In this document: positions 9,374 to 17,971 of the stretch, piece by piece
How the letters are laid out: each line of letters begins with the position of its first letter
Position numbering within the stretch: position 1 is the first letter of the stretch
Assembly (NCBI RefSeq): GCF_018449545.1
Contig: NZ_JAAVUR010000002.1
Coordinates: 186,001 to 250,000 of the forward strand
Origin: Granulicella sp. dw_53
GTDB taxonomy: Bacteria; Acidobacteriota; Terriglobia; Terriglobales; Acidobacteriaceae
Direction: 5' to 3'
DNA: 64,000 nt
Notes under the pieces: generated by a model
What the model was told of the DNA's origin: nothing
Database searches by the model: none
The model's input: the letters and a program-made list of their open reading frames with translations, nothing else
Position numbers and translations under genes: made by a program

Positions 9374-9449
9374 CCCCACAAAGCCCAACCGTCCTCTTTC
9401 CCAACCCCACAAAGCCCAACCGTCTTCCTTCCCCAGCCCCACAAAGCCC
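9374..9449 (+). repeat. three-copy tandem repeat, 31-32 bp period
   Basis: CCCCACAAAGCCC occurs at 9374, 9405 and 9437, separated by similar pyrimidine-rich spacers (AACCGTC followed by CTTCC-like runs). It links the type 1 and type 2 hairpin elements. The period of 31 and 32 bases shows local duplication. Confidence 0.8.
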
Positions 9450-9486
9450 GGGTGCCCCATCCTTCGCGCCCTTGCGAAGGGTGGGA
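9447..9486 (+). repeat. type 2 dispersed hairpin repeat
   Basis: Starts CCCGGGTGCCCCATCC. A stem of CCCATCCTTCGC with GCGAAGGGTGGG closes on a short GC-rich loop. Similar copies are at 15913, 18332 and 33441, all in this orientation. Confidence 0.85.
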
Positions 9487-9523
9487 CGTAAACTTTTCCA
9501 CGATCCTTTGTATCCGCACCTAA

Positions 9524-12307
9524 CTACTCAGGCGGCAAAGCCTCCAACCCAGCCTTCGTCTTCTCGTAAAGCACCCGAGTCTCCGCCGCCTGCTTCCGCA
9601 ACCCTTCAACAATATGCGCCGGAGCCTTCCCCATAAACGCATCGTTTCCAAGTTGCTTCTCAGCAGCCATCAAACCCTTCTCATACTTCGCCAAATCCTT
9701 CGTCAACCGCTCCCGCTCCGCGGGAACATCGATCTGTCGCTCATACACCACAGCCACATCGAACTCCGCCGAACTCCGCGCACCTTCACCATGCAGCGCA
9801 GCCCCGGCAAACTCCACCTCACTCACCCGAGCCAGCTTCCGCAGCAGATCCACATTCCCCCCCGCAAGCGTAGTAACCGACTCACTCGCAAACACCCGCA
9901 CCGGAGCAAACTCCTTCTCCGGAACACTCATCTCCTTACGCAGCCCGCGCACGGTGACGATCATCTGCTGCATCAACTCCATCGCGGTCACGCTGGCAGC
10001 ATCCGCAGCCATATCCTCTGCCCTTGGAAACCGCGTCAACGCAATCGACTTCGCCGGCACCGCGTCGTCATAAAACGCATGCCAGATCTCCTCCGTGATA
10101 AACGGCATAAACGGACTCAGCATCCGCAGCGCCGCCTCAAACACCGCCAGCAGCGTCGTCAACGCAGCCTTGCCAGCAACTAGATCGGCACCCTCGCCAA
10201 ACTCCAGCCGCAGCTTCACGATCTCGATATACCAGTCGCAGAAGTCGCCCCAGAAGAACTGGTACACCGCGTTCGCAGCCTCATCGAACCGATACTGCGC
10301 CAGCGCCGCATCCACTGCACCCGACGTAGCACTCAGCTTCGCCAGAATCCACCGCGTCTCCAGCGGAGCGCCGTCAATCTCCTTCAGCGCCTCCCCCAGG
10401 CTGCTCAGGTCGACCGCAACGCCAGCCTCCTTCGCCCGCTCCACATTCATAAACAGGAACCGCGCCGCATTCCATATCTTGTTCGCAAACGCCCGATACC
10501 CATCCGTGCGCTCTTCGCTGAACGCAATATCCGTCCCCGGCGAAGCCATGCTCGCCAGCGTGAACCGCACCGCATCCGTCCCAAACTTATTGATGATGTC
10601 GATCGGGTCGATCACATTGCCCTTGGTCTTCGACATCTTCTGCCGGTCCGCATCCCGCACCAGCGCATGGATGTAAACCTCACGGAACGGCACCGCATCC
10701 GCCAGCGTCCGAGCCGAACCATCCGGCATCGGCACATCCAACATGAAGTGGCAGCCCAGCATGATCATCCGCGCCACCCAGAAGAACAGAATGTCGAAGC
10801 CCGTTACTAGCACCTGCGTCGGATAGAACGCCGCCAGATCCGGCGTAGGCAAGCCGTCCGCAGAAGGCCACCCGAACACGGTGAAGGGAAGCAGCCCCGA
10901 CGAGAACCATGTGTCCAGCACATCCGTCTCCTGCACAATCTCCGCCGAGCCACAGCTTCCGCAAGCCGTAGGAGTCTCCCGCGCCACCGTAATCTCAGCG
11001 CACGCACCACAGTGCCACGCCGGAATTCGGTGCCCCCACCACAACTGCCGCGAGATACACCAGTCATGGATGTTCTTCATCCACTCGTCGTACGTCTTGC
11101 GATACTGCTCCGGCGTGAACTTGATGTAGCCCTTATCGACCGCCTCAATCGCCTTGTCCGCCAGCGGCTGTATCTTCACGAACCACTGCTTCGAAAGCCT
11201 CGGCTCAATCACCACGCCCGTCCGCTGGCTCAGCCCAATCGCCAGCGTATGGTCCTTTACCTCCACCAGAAGCCCCAGCTCACGCAGGTCTTCGACGATC
11301 TTCTCCCGCGCCACATACCGGTCCAGCCCGTTGTATGGTGAGCCCGCCAGCAGCACCTGCGCCGACTCATCCAGAATCGTCAGGCTCGGCAGGTTATGCC
11401 GCTGCCCAATCGCAAAGTCGTTCGGATCATGCGCCGGAGTCACCTTTACCGCGCCCGTGCCAAACTCCGGCTTCGCCCAGTCATCCGTCACAATCGGAAT
11501 CTCGCGATCCACCCCGCCATCCACGCCGCTCAAAGGCAGCCGCAGCCTCTTTCCATGCAGAGCCGTATACCGCTCATCCGCCGGATTCACCGCCACCGCC
11601 ACGTCGCCCAGCATCGTCTCCGGCCGCGTCGTGGCAATCACAATCGAGCCGCTCCCATCCGCCAGCGGATAGCGTATGTGATAGATCTTCCCCACCCGCT
11701 CCTCGTGCGTCACCTCCAGATCGCTCACCGCCGTCCGCAGCACCGGATCCCAGTTCACGATGTACGCCCCGCGATAGATCAGCCCCTGCTCATGTAGCCG
11801 GACGAACGCCTCCTTCACCGCCACGCTCAACCGCTCGTCCATGGTGAAGTACTCGCGGCTCCAGTCCACGCTCGCGCCCAGCCGCTTCATCTGGTCCAGA
11901 ATCGCGCCGCCATACACACCCTTCCACTCCCAAACCCGCTCCACAAATGCGCTGCGGCCCAGCTCCTGCCGAGTCTTGCCCTCGCCCGCAAGCTGCCGCT
12001 CCACCATCATCTGCGTGGCGATCCCCGCATGGTCCGTCCCCGGAACCCACAACGAAACCTCACCCGACATCCTGTGCCACCGCGTCAGAATGTCCATCTC
12101 CGTCTGGTTCAGCATGTGCCCCATATGCAGCCGCCCGGTCACATTCGGCGGAGGCAGCAACTGCGTGAACCTCTTCACGTCACCAGCCGCACCAGACGAA
12201 GCAGCATCAGGGGAAACAACATCGAAAAGACGCTCACGGACCCAGTACTCGGCCCAGCGTTCTTCGATAACGGACGGATCATATGCTTTTGGAAGTTCGT
12301 GGCTCAT
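9524..12307 (-). CDS. valS: valine--tRNA ligase
   Basis: Class I aminoacyl-tRNA synthetase charging tRNA-Val. It contains PPPNVTGRLHMGHML (HIGH variant HMGH), GTDHAGIATQ, the editing-domain segment TTRPETMLGD, and KMSKTKGN (KMSKS variant with Thr). The C-terminal roughly 65 residues, from YERQIDVPAERERL onward, form the Lys/Glu-rich coiled coil that contacts tRNA. At 927 residues it is full length. The 5' side (12308-12557) has no other gene, so it has its own promoter; no T-box leader is seen. Confidence 0.96.
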   Translation of the reverse strand: MSHELPKAYDPSVIEERWAEYWVRERLFDVVSPDAASSGAAGDVKRFTQLLPPPNVTGRLHMGHMLNQTEMDILTRWHRMSGEVSLWVPGTDHAGIATQMMVERQLAGEGKTRQELGRSAFVERVWEWKGVYGGAILDQMKRLGASVDWSREYFTMDERLSVAVKEAFVRLHEQGLIYRGAYIVNWDPVLRTAVSDLEVTHEERVGKIYHIRYPLADGSGSIVIATTRPETMLGDVAVAVNPADERYTALHGKRLRLPLSGVDGGVDREIPIVTDDWAKPEFGTGAVKVTPAHDPNDFAIGQRHNLPSLTILDESAQVLLAGSPYNGLDRYVAREKIVEDLRELGLLVEVKDHTLAIGLSQRTGVVIEPRLSKQWFVKIQPLADKAIEAVDKGYIKFTPEQYRKTYDEWMKNIHDWCISRQLWWGHRIPAWHCGACAEITVARETPTACGSCGSAEIVQETDVLDTWFSSGLLPFTVFGWPSADGLPTPDLAAFYPTQVLVTGFDILFFWVARMIMLGCHFMLDVPMPDGSARTLADAVPFREVYIHALVRDADRQKMSKTKGNVIDPIDIINKFGTDAVRFTLASMASPGTDIAFSEERTDGYRAFANKIWNAARFLFMNVERAKEAGVAVDLSSLGEALKEIDGAPLETRWILAKLSATSGAVDAALAQYRFDEAANAVYQFFWGDFCDWYIEIVKLRLEFGEGADLVAGKAALTTLLAVFEAALRMLSPFMPFITEEIWHAFYDDAVPAKSIALTRFPRAEDMAADAASVTAMELMQQMIVTVRGLRKEMSVPEKEFAPVRVFASESVTTLAGGNVDLLRKLARVSEVEFAGAALHGEGARSSAEFDVAVVYERQIDVPAERERLTKDLAKYEKGLMAAEKQLGNDAFMGKAPAHIVEGLRKQAAETRVLYEKTKAGLEALPPE

Positions 12308-12557
12308 CGGTCTTTAAGCGTAGCATCCACAACGCAAACTCCCGCCTGTTGCCGTTGATGTTGTAGCCATTGCCGTTTTTTTGTGCCGTCATTCTGAGCG
12401 AAACGAAGAACCCCTGTATTTCGCTCTCACCGCCGCTTCTTGCCCCGGAGATCCACGACGCGAGAGCTTCAAAGGAATAAGCCCCTAAACAGAAGCCTCC
12501 AACCCACCGCCTGCAGTATAGTTATCCCCAAGAGGCGACCAGCCACCGAGGCCAATC

Positions 12558-13076
12558 ATGACCCCGAAAGCCCCATCCCCCACCCCAACCCTGATCGCCA
12601 CCCTCCTCCTGCTTCTGCTATCCGTCACCAGCGCCCAGGCAAAGTCCTCCGACGACCACGTCAGCGTAGGCAACACTATCATCGTCGCCGAGGACGAGAC
12701 CGCCGGGGACATCGCCTGCGCCTTCTGCTCCGTCCAGATCCACGGTGACGTGCGAGGCGACGTCGCAGTAGCCTTCGGCAGCGTGATAGTCGATTCAGGC
12801 CGCGGCATCTCCGGCGACGTAGCCATCCTGGGCGGCAGCCTCAACCTCGCCGAGGACACCCACGTAGGCGGCGACGTAGCCATAGCCGCCGGCGACCTGA
12901 ACGCCGCCTCGAGCGCCATCATCCGCGGCAGCCGCGCGATCCTCCCTGGCCACTTCTGGCTGCTGGTGCCTCTGGCCCCGATCCTCATCCTGATCGGCGT
13001 CATCTGGCTCATCATTCACCTGGTCCGCCGCAACCGCTACCAGTTCCCCGCCTACCCCAACGGCCGCCGAACATAA
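12558..13076 (+). CDS. secreted/membrane-anchored bactofilin-like protein
   Basis: A 172-residue protein with an N-terminal signal peptide ending near AQAKS and a region (residues about 40-128) of short glycine-aspartate-valine repeats such as GDIACAF, GDVRGDVAVAFG, GDVAILGG and GGDVAIAAGD, which suggests a right-handed beta helix like that of polymer-forming bactofilins. A single strong C-terminal membrane helix (LLVPLAPILILIGVIWLII) and a basic tail follow. The repeat region would therefore sit outside the cytoplasm, unlike classical cytoplasmic bactofilins. It is convergent with the BamD-like gene. Function is unknown. Confidence 0.75.
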   Translation: MTPKAPSPTPTLIATLLLLLLSVTSAQAKSSDDHVSVGNTIIVAEDETAGDIACAFCSVQIHGDVRGDVAVAFGSVIVDSGRGISGDVAILGGSLNLAEDTHVGGDVAIAAGDLNAASSAIIRGSRAILPGHFWLLVPLAPILILIGVIWLIIHLVRRNRYQFPAYPNGRRT

Positions 13077-13094
13077 GAATCAAGCAAAAGAAAA

Positions 13095-13122
13095 GAGGCG
13101 CAGCCATATCAGGCCGCGCCTC
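13095..13122 (-). terminator. rho-independent terminator of the BamD-like gene
   Basis: On the minus strand the stem GAGGCGC-GGC / GCC-GCGCCTC closes over ATATGG-like loop bases and is followed by TTTTCTTTT. It lies about 110 bases beyond the stop of the BamD-like gene. There is no T tract on the plus strand. Confidence 0.8.
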
Positions 13123-13178
13123 GAATCAAATCCAAAATAAAGCCTATAGAAGCACCCAATACCTGAGGAAAGCCCCAA

Positions 13179-13223
13179 CCAAATCGGTGTCATCCGCCTG
13201 ATCGGTGTTAAGCCTTCCTGAAC
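13179..13223 (+). repeat. dispersed repeat, copy 1
   Basis: About 45 bases reading CCAAATCGGT, CATCCGCCT, ATCGGTGTTAAGC, TCCTgAACC, closely matched by 30896-30942 with a few substitutions. Both copies lie in gene-free sequence just beyond a stop codon. Confidence 0.75.
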
Positions 13224-13233
13224 CTAGCACCGT

Positions 13234-15036
13234 CTAGAAGGGGTTCAGCTTCTTCAAACCCTTCTTCTTCTTATGCGTGCTGGAAGACTCATCGCCCTTA
13301 TCGAACTCCGGCTTACCCTTCTTGCCATTGGCATTCGGAGTCTGAGCCGCAGGAGCAGCGCCCGCAGGAATATCGTTCACCGCATCCGGAGCAACTCCCG
13401 GCTTCTCGACCGGCGGCAAAGGCGCCGCGGCATTCGACGGCCCAACCGCCTTCAGCCCGCCCGTATCGGCTGGCGTGGCTGGCGTCGCCGTTGCTCCAGG
13501 AGAGAGAATCTCCACTCCTACCGCGTTCCCCCGTGCTCCCGCAGGAGCCGAGTCAGGAGCGCTGGTCATCGTCGAAGCGCCGCTTCCACTGCCGCTGTCC
13601 GCTCCCGCAGCCGGCACATCCTGGAAGGCCAGCGGAGCAGCCGGAACAGCCGGCGCAGTCGTCGTATCCGCAGCCGGTGCAGCCGCAGCATCAGGCGTCG
13701 TAGCCGCAGTCGTTGTAGCCGCCGGAGCCGGAGCATTCGGATTGACCGCCCCATTGAAGTCCTTAACGATCTGGTTGTAGACCTGCGGAGCCAGCGTCGG
13801 CTTGGCGTCCACCAGTGGTGGCTCACCCGTCGTCGCGGCCTGCACCACATCCGGCTTATGCAGAATCAGCAAGCTCAAGCGGTCCTGCAAACGATACTGC
13901 CGCCGGCTGTTCTCCAGCGCCGCGCTGGCCGCCATCTGATCAGGCGTAGGAGCCGGAATCGGCATATTCATCGCCGCCAGCCGGTCACGCGCATCCTCGA
14001 CGTGAGGCGAAGCAGCATGCTCCAGAACGACCCTGCGATAAGCCGCGGCCGCCAGGTCGTCGTAATTCTTCTCCAGCCGAGCCTTCCCAGCCTCGGGCAG
14101 CTTCAAGGTGCGAACATAGCGCGCCTCAGCCTCATACGCATCGCCCAACCCAACCAGCGTGTCGTCCATATGGCTGAACTGCGGATAGCTATCGACCACC
14201 GTCTGGTAGCGTGCAATCGTCGCCGGCCAGTTGGAGTGCGTCGAATAGAACGCCCCAATCTCACTCTCACGAGTCGCCAGCACCTCCTGAACCTCGCGCA
14301 GCCGCTGTCGCGCCATCGGCACCAGCGTCGACTCCGGATAGTCCGTCAACATGCGGCGATACTCCTCCTCCGCATGGACGGCCTTCGCATAGTCGCGGTC
14401 GGGCTTATCCATCTGCCGGAAGTAGATATCGCCGATACGCATCTGCGCCTCGGCAGCCTCCGGAGCATTCGGGAAGAACACGCGGAAGTCGGCATACTCC
14501 GCCTCAGCCTGCGTCAGAGCCGCCGTTCCGCCCTCTTTGTACCAGCTATCTGCGATCGCCAGCTTCGCGCGCATCTGGTACTGCGAGTCCGGATAGGTGT
14601 TCAGCATGGTCTGCAGGTCCAGCCGGGCGACGTCATAGTGGCCCTTCTTCACCTGCTCCATCGCCTTGTCATAGAGCTGCTTATCCGGCAGCTTCGAGTC
14701 CACACCCACCAGCGGATCGGTCTTCTTGGTCTTCCTCAACTGCTGCTTGGTGTCCTTGGACTGAACGACCTTCTCTTCCTTCTGCTTCCGCGTCTTGCCC
14801 TGCGGCGTGGAGCTCATTGTCACGCTCTGCTGCGACTGGCTATTGGCATCGGCTCCGCTCGCATCAGGAGCAGCAGCCGCAGGCGTGGCAGGAGCAGTCG
14901 TCTGCTGCGGATCAGCGGCCTGGGCAGCGGCTTGCATCGGCAACACGGATAGCACGGACGCCATCACGAGAGCGGCTACGGAAACTCCGGCTCGTCGGCC
15001 GGCCTTCAGACTCGGAAAAAAGGAACGCTCAATCAT
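13234..15036 (-). CDS. BamD/YfiO-like TPR protein with long low-complexity tail
   Basis: A 600-residue exported protein. Residues 1-40 form a signal peptide (hydrophobic VAALVMASVLSVLP then AAAQA) without a lipobox Cys, so it is probably not a lipoprotein as E. coli BamD is. After a Gln/Lys-rich linker, residues about 105-345 carry the TPR-like repeats of the BamD family (YDKAMEQVKKGHYDVARLDL, TYPDSQYQMRAKLAIADSWY, FFPNAPEAAEAQMRIGDIYF). The last 200 residues are Ala/Pro/Thr-rich and end in a Lys-rich tail, KKKKGLKKLNPF. Likely role: outer-membrane protein assembly in the periplasm. It lies 66 bases downstream of rpe on the same strand. Confidence 0.8.
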   Translation of the reverse strand: MIERSFFPSLKAGRRAGVSVAALVMASVLSVLPMQAAAQAADPQQTTAPATPAAAAPDASGADANSQSQQSVTMSSTPQGKTRKQKEEKVVQSKDTKQQLRKTKKTDPLVGVDSKLPDKQLYDKAMEQVKKGHYDVARLDLQTMLNTYPDSQYQMRAKLAIADSWYKEGGTAALTQAEAEYADFRVFFPNAPEAAEAQMRIGDIYFRQMDKPDRDYAKAVHAEEEYRRMLTDYPESTLVPMARQRLREVQEVLATRESEIGAFYSTHSNWPATIARYQTVVDSYPQFSHMDDTLVGLGDAYEAEARYVRTLKLPEAGKARLEKNYDDLAAAAYRRVVLEHAASPHVEDARDRLAAMNMPIPAPTPDQMAASAALENSRRQYRLQDRLSLLILHKPDVVQAATTGEPPLVDAKPTLAPQVYNQIVKDFNGAVNPNAPAPAATTTAATTPDAAAAPAADTTTAPAVPAAPLAFQDVPAAGADSGSGSGASTMTSAPDSAPAGARGNAVGVEILSPGATATPATPADTGGLKAVGPSNAAAPLPPVEKPGVAPDAVNDIPAGAAPAAQTPNANGKKGKPEFDKGDESSSTHKKKKGLKKLNPF

Positions 15037-15102
15037 CTACTGGTAACCCCATCTGCCCCGGGCGCGCACACTCGCCGCTCGCCTCCGGAACCTCGCTTTA
15101 TT

Positions 15103-15789
15103 CTAAACTTCCTGCTCGTTCCGTGCCGCTTCCGCCGCCCGAGCCAACTTCAGGAATTCGACCGCGTTCTGCTCCGTCTTACCCGGACTGAAGATCGCCG
15201 AACCCGCAACCAGCATATCCGCTCCTGCTTCGACCACCTGCGCCACCGTGTCGTGAGCAACGCCTCCATCGACCTCGATCCGGAAGTTCAACCCCATCTC
15301 ATGCCGTAACTCGGCCAGGTACGCGATCTTCTCCAGCGCCAGCGGCAGAAACTTCTGCCCTCCAAACCCCGGATTCACGCTCATTACCAGCACATAATGC
15401 ACCATCGGAAGCACTTCGATCAGCATATCCACCGGCGTCGCGGGATTGATCACCACGCCCGGCAGACATCCATGCAGCTCGATCTGCTGCAGCGTCCGGT
15501 GCAGATGCCTGCAAGCCTCCTGCTGCACGCTGATCATCGTCGCTCCCGCCTCCGCAAACGCCGGGATAAACGCATCCGGATCCTCGATCATCAGGTGGCA
15601 GTCCAGCGGCAGCTTCGTCACCGGACGCAGCGCCTTCACCATCGGCGGCCCAAAGGTGATATTTGGCACAAAATGCCCATCCATCACGTCCACATGGACG
15701 ATCGTGCCCCCGCCGCGCTCCGCCGTCGCAACCTCATCCGCAAGATGCGCGAAGTCCGAAGCCAGAATAGAAAATGCCAGTTCAACCAT
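15103..15789 (-). CDS. rpe: ribulose-phosphate 3-epimerase
   Basis: Interconverts ribulose 5-phosphate and xylulose 5-phosphate in the pentose phosphate pathway. The TIM-barrel motifs are all visible: AFSILASDF, VHVDVMDGHFVPNITFGP, DCHLMIEDP, VMSVNPGFGGQKF, EVDGGV and GADMLVAGSAIF. The ATG at 15789 fits the family N-terminus (VELAFSILASDF); a GTG 24 bases upstream is possible but next to the repeat-filled gap. It is followed on the same strand by the BamD-like gene. Confidence 0.95.
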   Translation of the reverse strand: MVELAFSILASDFAHLADEVATAERGGGTIVHVDVMDGHFVPNITFGPPMVKALRPVTKLPLDCHLMIEDPDAFIPAFAEAGATMISVQQEACRHLHRTLQQIELHGCLPGVVINPATPVDMLIEVLPMVHYVLVMSVNPGFGGQKFLPLALEKIAYLAELRHEMGLNFRIEVDGGVAHDTVAQVVEAGADMLVAGSAIFSPGKTEQNAVEFLKLARAAEAARNEQEV

Positions 15790-15912
15790 GTCTGAAAGTC
15801 TACCAGCGCCCACCCTTCAAAACGCCACTCCGGGTGTCCACCCCTTTGCCGTCTCCAGCCATCGCTATCAGAAAGCACGACTCCCTTTTCTTTCCCGACC
15901 CAACCCCAACCG

Positions 15913-15953
15913 CCCGGGTGCCCCATCCTTCGCGCTTTTGCGAAGGGTGGGAC
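15913..15953 (+). repeat. type 2 dispersed hairpin repeat
   Basis: Same element as at 9447: CCCGGGTGCCCCATCC, stem CCCATCCTTCGC / GCGAAGGGTGGG, differing mainly in the loop (GCTTTT). Confidence 0.85.
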
Positions 15954-15999
15954 CACAAACACTCCCAGCCCAACCTTACCGTCCATTTCAGCCACAAAA

Positions 16000-16060
16000 G
16001 CGGGTGCCCCATCCTTTCGCGCACTTTGCGATAGGGTGGGGTATTCGCGCGAAGCGCGAA
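16000..16060 (+). repeat. type 1 dispersed hairpin repeat
   Basis: Begins GCGGGTGCCCCATCC. The first hairpin pairs CCCCATCCTTTCGC with GCGATAGGGTGGGG; the second is TTCGCGC-GAA-GCGCGAA, a compensated version of the CGTGC/GCACG stem in the other type 1 copies. Confidence 0.85.
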
Positions 16061-16116
16061 CCAGCAAATCTTCCATTGCAAACCAAACTTCGAGGCCAAA
16101 CCCAATCAAAATGAGG

Positions 16117-17520
16117 CTACGAGAGCCCATCCCCCAAAGGAACCTTCTTCCCACCCCGCCTCTTCACCACCGGAACCACTCTCTCCACACCCTCCCGCCC
16201 CTCATGCAGAATCCTCACCTTAGCCTCCGCCACAGCATCCCGCTGCGTCTCGGCCATCACCCCGGGCTCTCCAATAGCCATCCGCGCCGCCCCGCGCAAA
16301 ATCCGCCGCACCGGCCAGCCCCCATCCAGATTCGGCAGAAACACCTCGCCACTCCGCTGCTTCTCCGGCCTGTAATACCAACGCCGCAACAACGAAAGAT
16401 GGTCGCTCAACAAGGCCGTATCGGCCGCCTCGCCAATCTTCTCCCCCAGCCGCCCAATCGCCGCCTTCGCCCGTTCCTCCGGCGAGTCCTTCACCACTCC
16501 TGTTGAATCCTCCAGCGGCACCGCCTGCAGCATCAGCGGCTGCGCAAACAAGCTGCTCCCCACACTGGTCTGCTCCTTCACCGCCCTCACCCCTAACGTC
16601 GAAAGCCGCTCCGGCCCCGCCAGGCAGCCACCCTCCAGCAGAAACACCGCCGCCTCCTGAGCATCCACATGCTCCGAGGCCTCGATCTTCGCCGCCTCCT
16701 GCACAATCACCGCCCGCAGCTTCGGAACCGGCTGCACCAGCTCATCCGCCAGCGAGGTCGCGGCCTTCACCTTGTGCCACTGCGCATGCAGCGCCGCCGC
16801 CTTCTCGAACTCCATCGCAGCAGCAGCCTCCTCGCGCTCCAGGCCAATCGCGTCGATCATGCTTCCGCCATGCGTATCGAAGAACCGCTTCACCGCTTCT
16901 GCCTCGGCGGCATACTGCTCCGGTGTACAAGCCTCCTTACAAGGCTCCAGGCACTTCTTCATCTCCCCGTACAGACACCCCGGATGCTCCGGATACGGAG
17001 CCAGATCCTCATGGCACCGCCGCAGCTTGAACAGGTCCAACACCGCATCGCAGTACCGTTCCGCCGCCGCCCGAGAAGGAAACGGCCCATACATACTCCC
17101 GAGCGCTCGCCTGCTCAGCCGATTCGTCACATACACCCGCGGATGCGCATTCTCCACCGTCATCCGCACAAAGTAAGGCGTATGCAGCTTCAGCCGCCGC
17201 CGCGCCTGCGCATACCCAAACAGCGCCACCGCCGCGTGATACAGCACCAGCGAAGACTCGAACTCCGAGCCCGTCACGCAGTACTCGATCCGCGCCACCC
17301 TCTCCCGCAGATTCAGCCGCTTCGACTGCGCCTCCGGAGGGTCCAGCAACCGCCGCATCCTCCGCCGCATATCCGCCGTCCGCGTCAGATAAGGCTCATC
17401 GCCCTCCCGCGCCCCACACAGCGCAAACACCCCCGGCACAGCAGGCACCGCCCGCAGAATCTCCTGCGCCCGCTCCGGCTCAAACGCAACCACCACATCG
17501 AATTGGAAGCGAGCCGCCAC
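16117..17520 (-). CDS. shortened UvrC homologue with degenerate GIY-YIG domain
   Basis: A 467-residue relative of the excinuclease subunit UvrC. Residues 25-60 align with the GIY-YIG nuclease fold (VPAVPGVFAL then YLTRTADMRRRM) but the second-tyrosine Y-V/I-G-K motif has become YLTRT. C169, C182, C190 and C194 (C-x12-C-x7-C-x3-C) match the UvrC Fe-S cysteines, and a UVR-like helix pair (AAAAMEFEKAAALHAQW) lies near 230. The RNase H-like 5' nuclease and HhH domains that complete a UvrC of over 600 residues are missing. It is probably not the main UvrC; a repair or regulatory role is unproven. It lies 25 bases after the VapC-type gene on the same strand. Confidence 0.75.
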   Translation of the reverse strand: MAARFQFDVVVAFEPERAQEILRAVPAVPGVFALCGAREGDEPYLTRTADMRRRMRRLLDPPEAQSKRLNLRERVARIEYCVTGSEFESSLVLYHAAVALFGYAQARRRLKLHTPYFVRMTVENAHPRVYVTNRLSRRALGSMYGPFPSRAAAERYCDAVLDLFKLRRCHEDLAPYPEHPGCLYGEMKKCLEPCKEACTPEQYAAEAEAVKRFFDTHGGSMIDAIGLEREEAAAAMEFEKAAALHAQWHKVKAATSLADELVQPVPKLRAVIVQEAAKIEASEHVDAQEAAVFLLEGGCLAGPERLSTLGVRAVKEQTSVGSSLFAQPLMLQAVPLEDSTGVVKDSPEERAKAAIGRLGEKIGEAADTALLSDHLSLLRRWYYRPEKQRSGEVFLPNLDGGWPVRRILRGAARMAIGEPGVMAETQRDAVAEAKVRILHEGREGVERVVPVVKRRGGKKVPLGDGLS

Positions 17521-17545
17521 TCTCAGAATTGTAGCCGCGCCACCT

Positions 17546-17971
17546 TTAAAGTGCCTTCCAGGGATTTAAAACCGCCACACCAGTGGACACGAAGTCCTCG
17601 ACATTCCGAGTCACCACCGTCATCCCATGGACGAGCGCCGTAGCCGCAATTAGCCCATCCTCAACCGGGTGCGGATCGGGTACGTGAAGCTGAGCGCTCC
17701 GCAAAGCGACCGCAGTATCGATGGCAAGTATCCTTCCGTCGAATGTCGTCAACACATGGTTCTCAAACCAGGACCGAAGAACAGCACCCTGTCTCGCATC
17801 GTGGCGCTCAAGACGCCGAATGCCGAGTTCTAGCTCATGAACGGTGATCGCTGACAGATACAAATCGGACGGTTTCACCGTGCTGGCCCAGGACGCAACA
17901 TTAGGGTCAGCTTGTCCCGTTCTGATCTTGCGAATCTCAGACACAACATTCGTATCCAGCAAAAACATCAT
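17546..17971 (-). CDS. PIN-domain toxin, VapC/FitB type
   Basis: A 141-residue PIN-domain ribonuclease, the toxin of a type II toxin-antitoxin pair. It starts MMFLLDTNVVSEIRK (D6 is the first acidic metal ligand) and contains VHELELGIRRLE, P-VEDGLIAATA and VVTRNVEDF, supplying the other acidic and polar residues. The DTNVVSE and NVEDF forms resemble the FitB branch. Its ATG overlaps the antitoxin stop by four bases, the usual coupled arrangement. The RNA target cannot be read from sequence. Confidence 0.9.
   Translation of the reverse strand: MMFLLDTNVVSEIRKIRTGQADPNVASWASTVKPSDLYLSAITVHELELGIRRLERHDARQGAVLRSWFENHVLTTFDGRILAIDTAVALRSAQLHVPDPHPVEDGLIAATALVHGMTVVTRNVEDFVSTGVAVLNPWKAL

Larger units (their letters stand above)
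9218..9523. other. gene-free gap filled with repeats
   Basis: No credible gene. The 306 bases between two convergent genes hold one type 1 hairpin repeat, a three-copy tandem repeat and one type 2 hairpin repeat, listed separately. Short open frames here are created by the repeats and are not genes. Confidence 0.85.
15790..16116. other. gene-free gap with two hairpin repeats
   Basis: No gene is supported in the 327 bases between rpe and the UvrC-like gene. It carries a type 2 repeat, then a type 1 repeat, and a degenerate GGGTGTCCACCCC copy near 15833. Any rpe promoter must lie among these. Confidence 0.8.

Noticed and set aside
9269-9519. Small open frames within the repeat clusters, with repeated GWALWG-like translations
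   Set aside because: They are created by the hairpin and tandem repeats and have no ribosome site; similar frames recur at each repeat cluster.
12385-12425. A GTCATTCTGAGCG fragment upstream of valS that recalls a common acidobacterial intergenic sequence
   Set aside because: Only one copy is present in this window, so I cannot support it as a repeat from the sequence.
13273-14952. A 559-codon plus-strand frame opposite the BamD-like gene
   Set aside because: Arg-rich, no domain, and exactly opposite a gene with signal peptide and TPR motifs.
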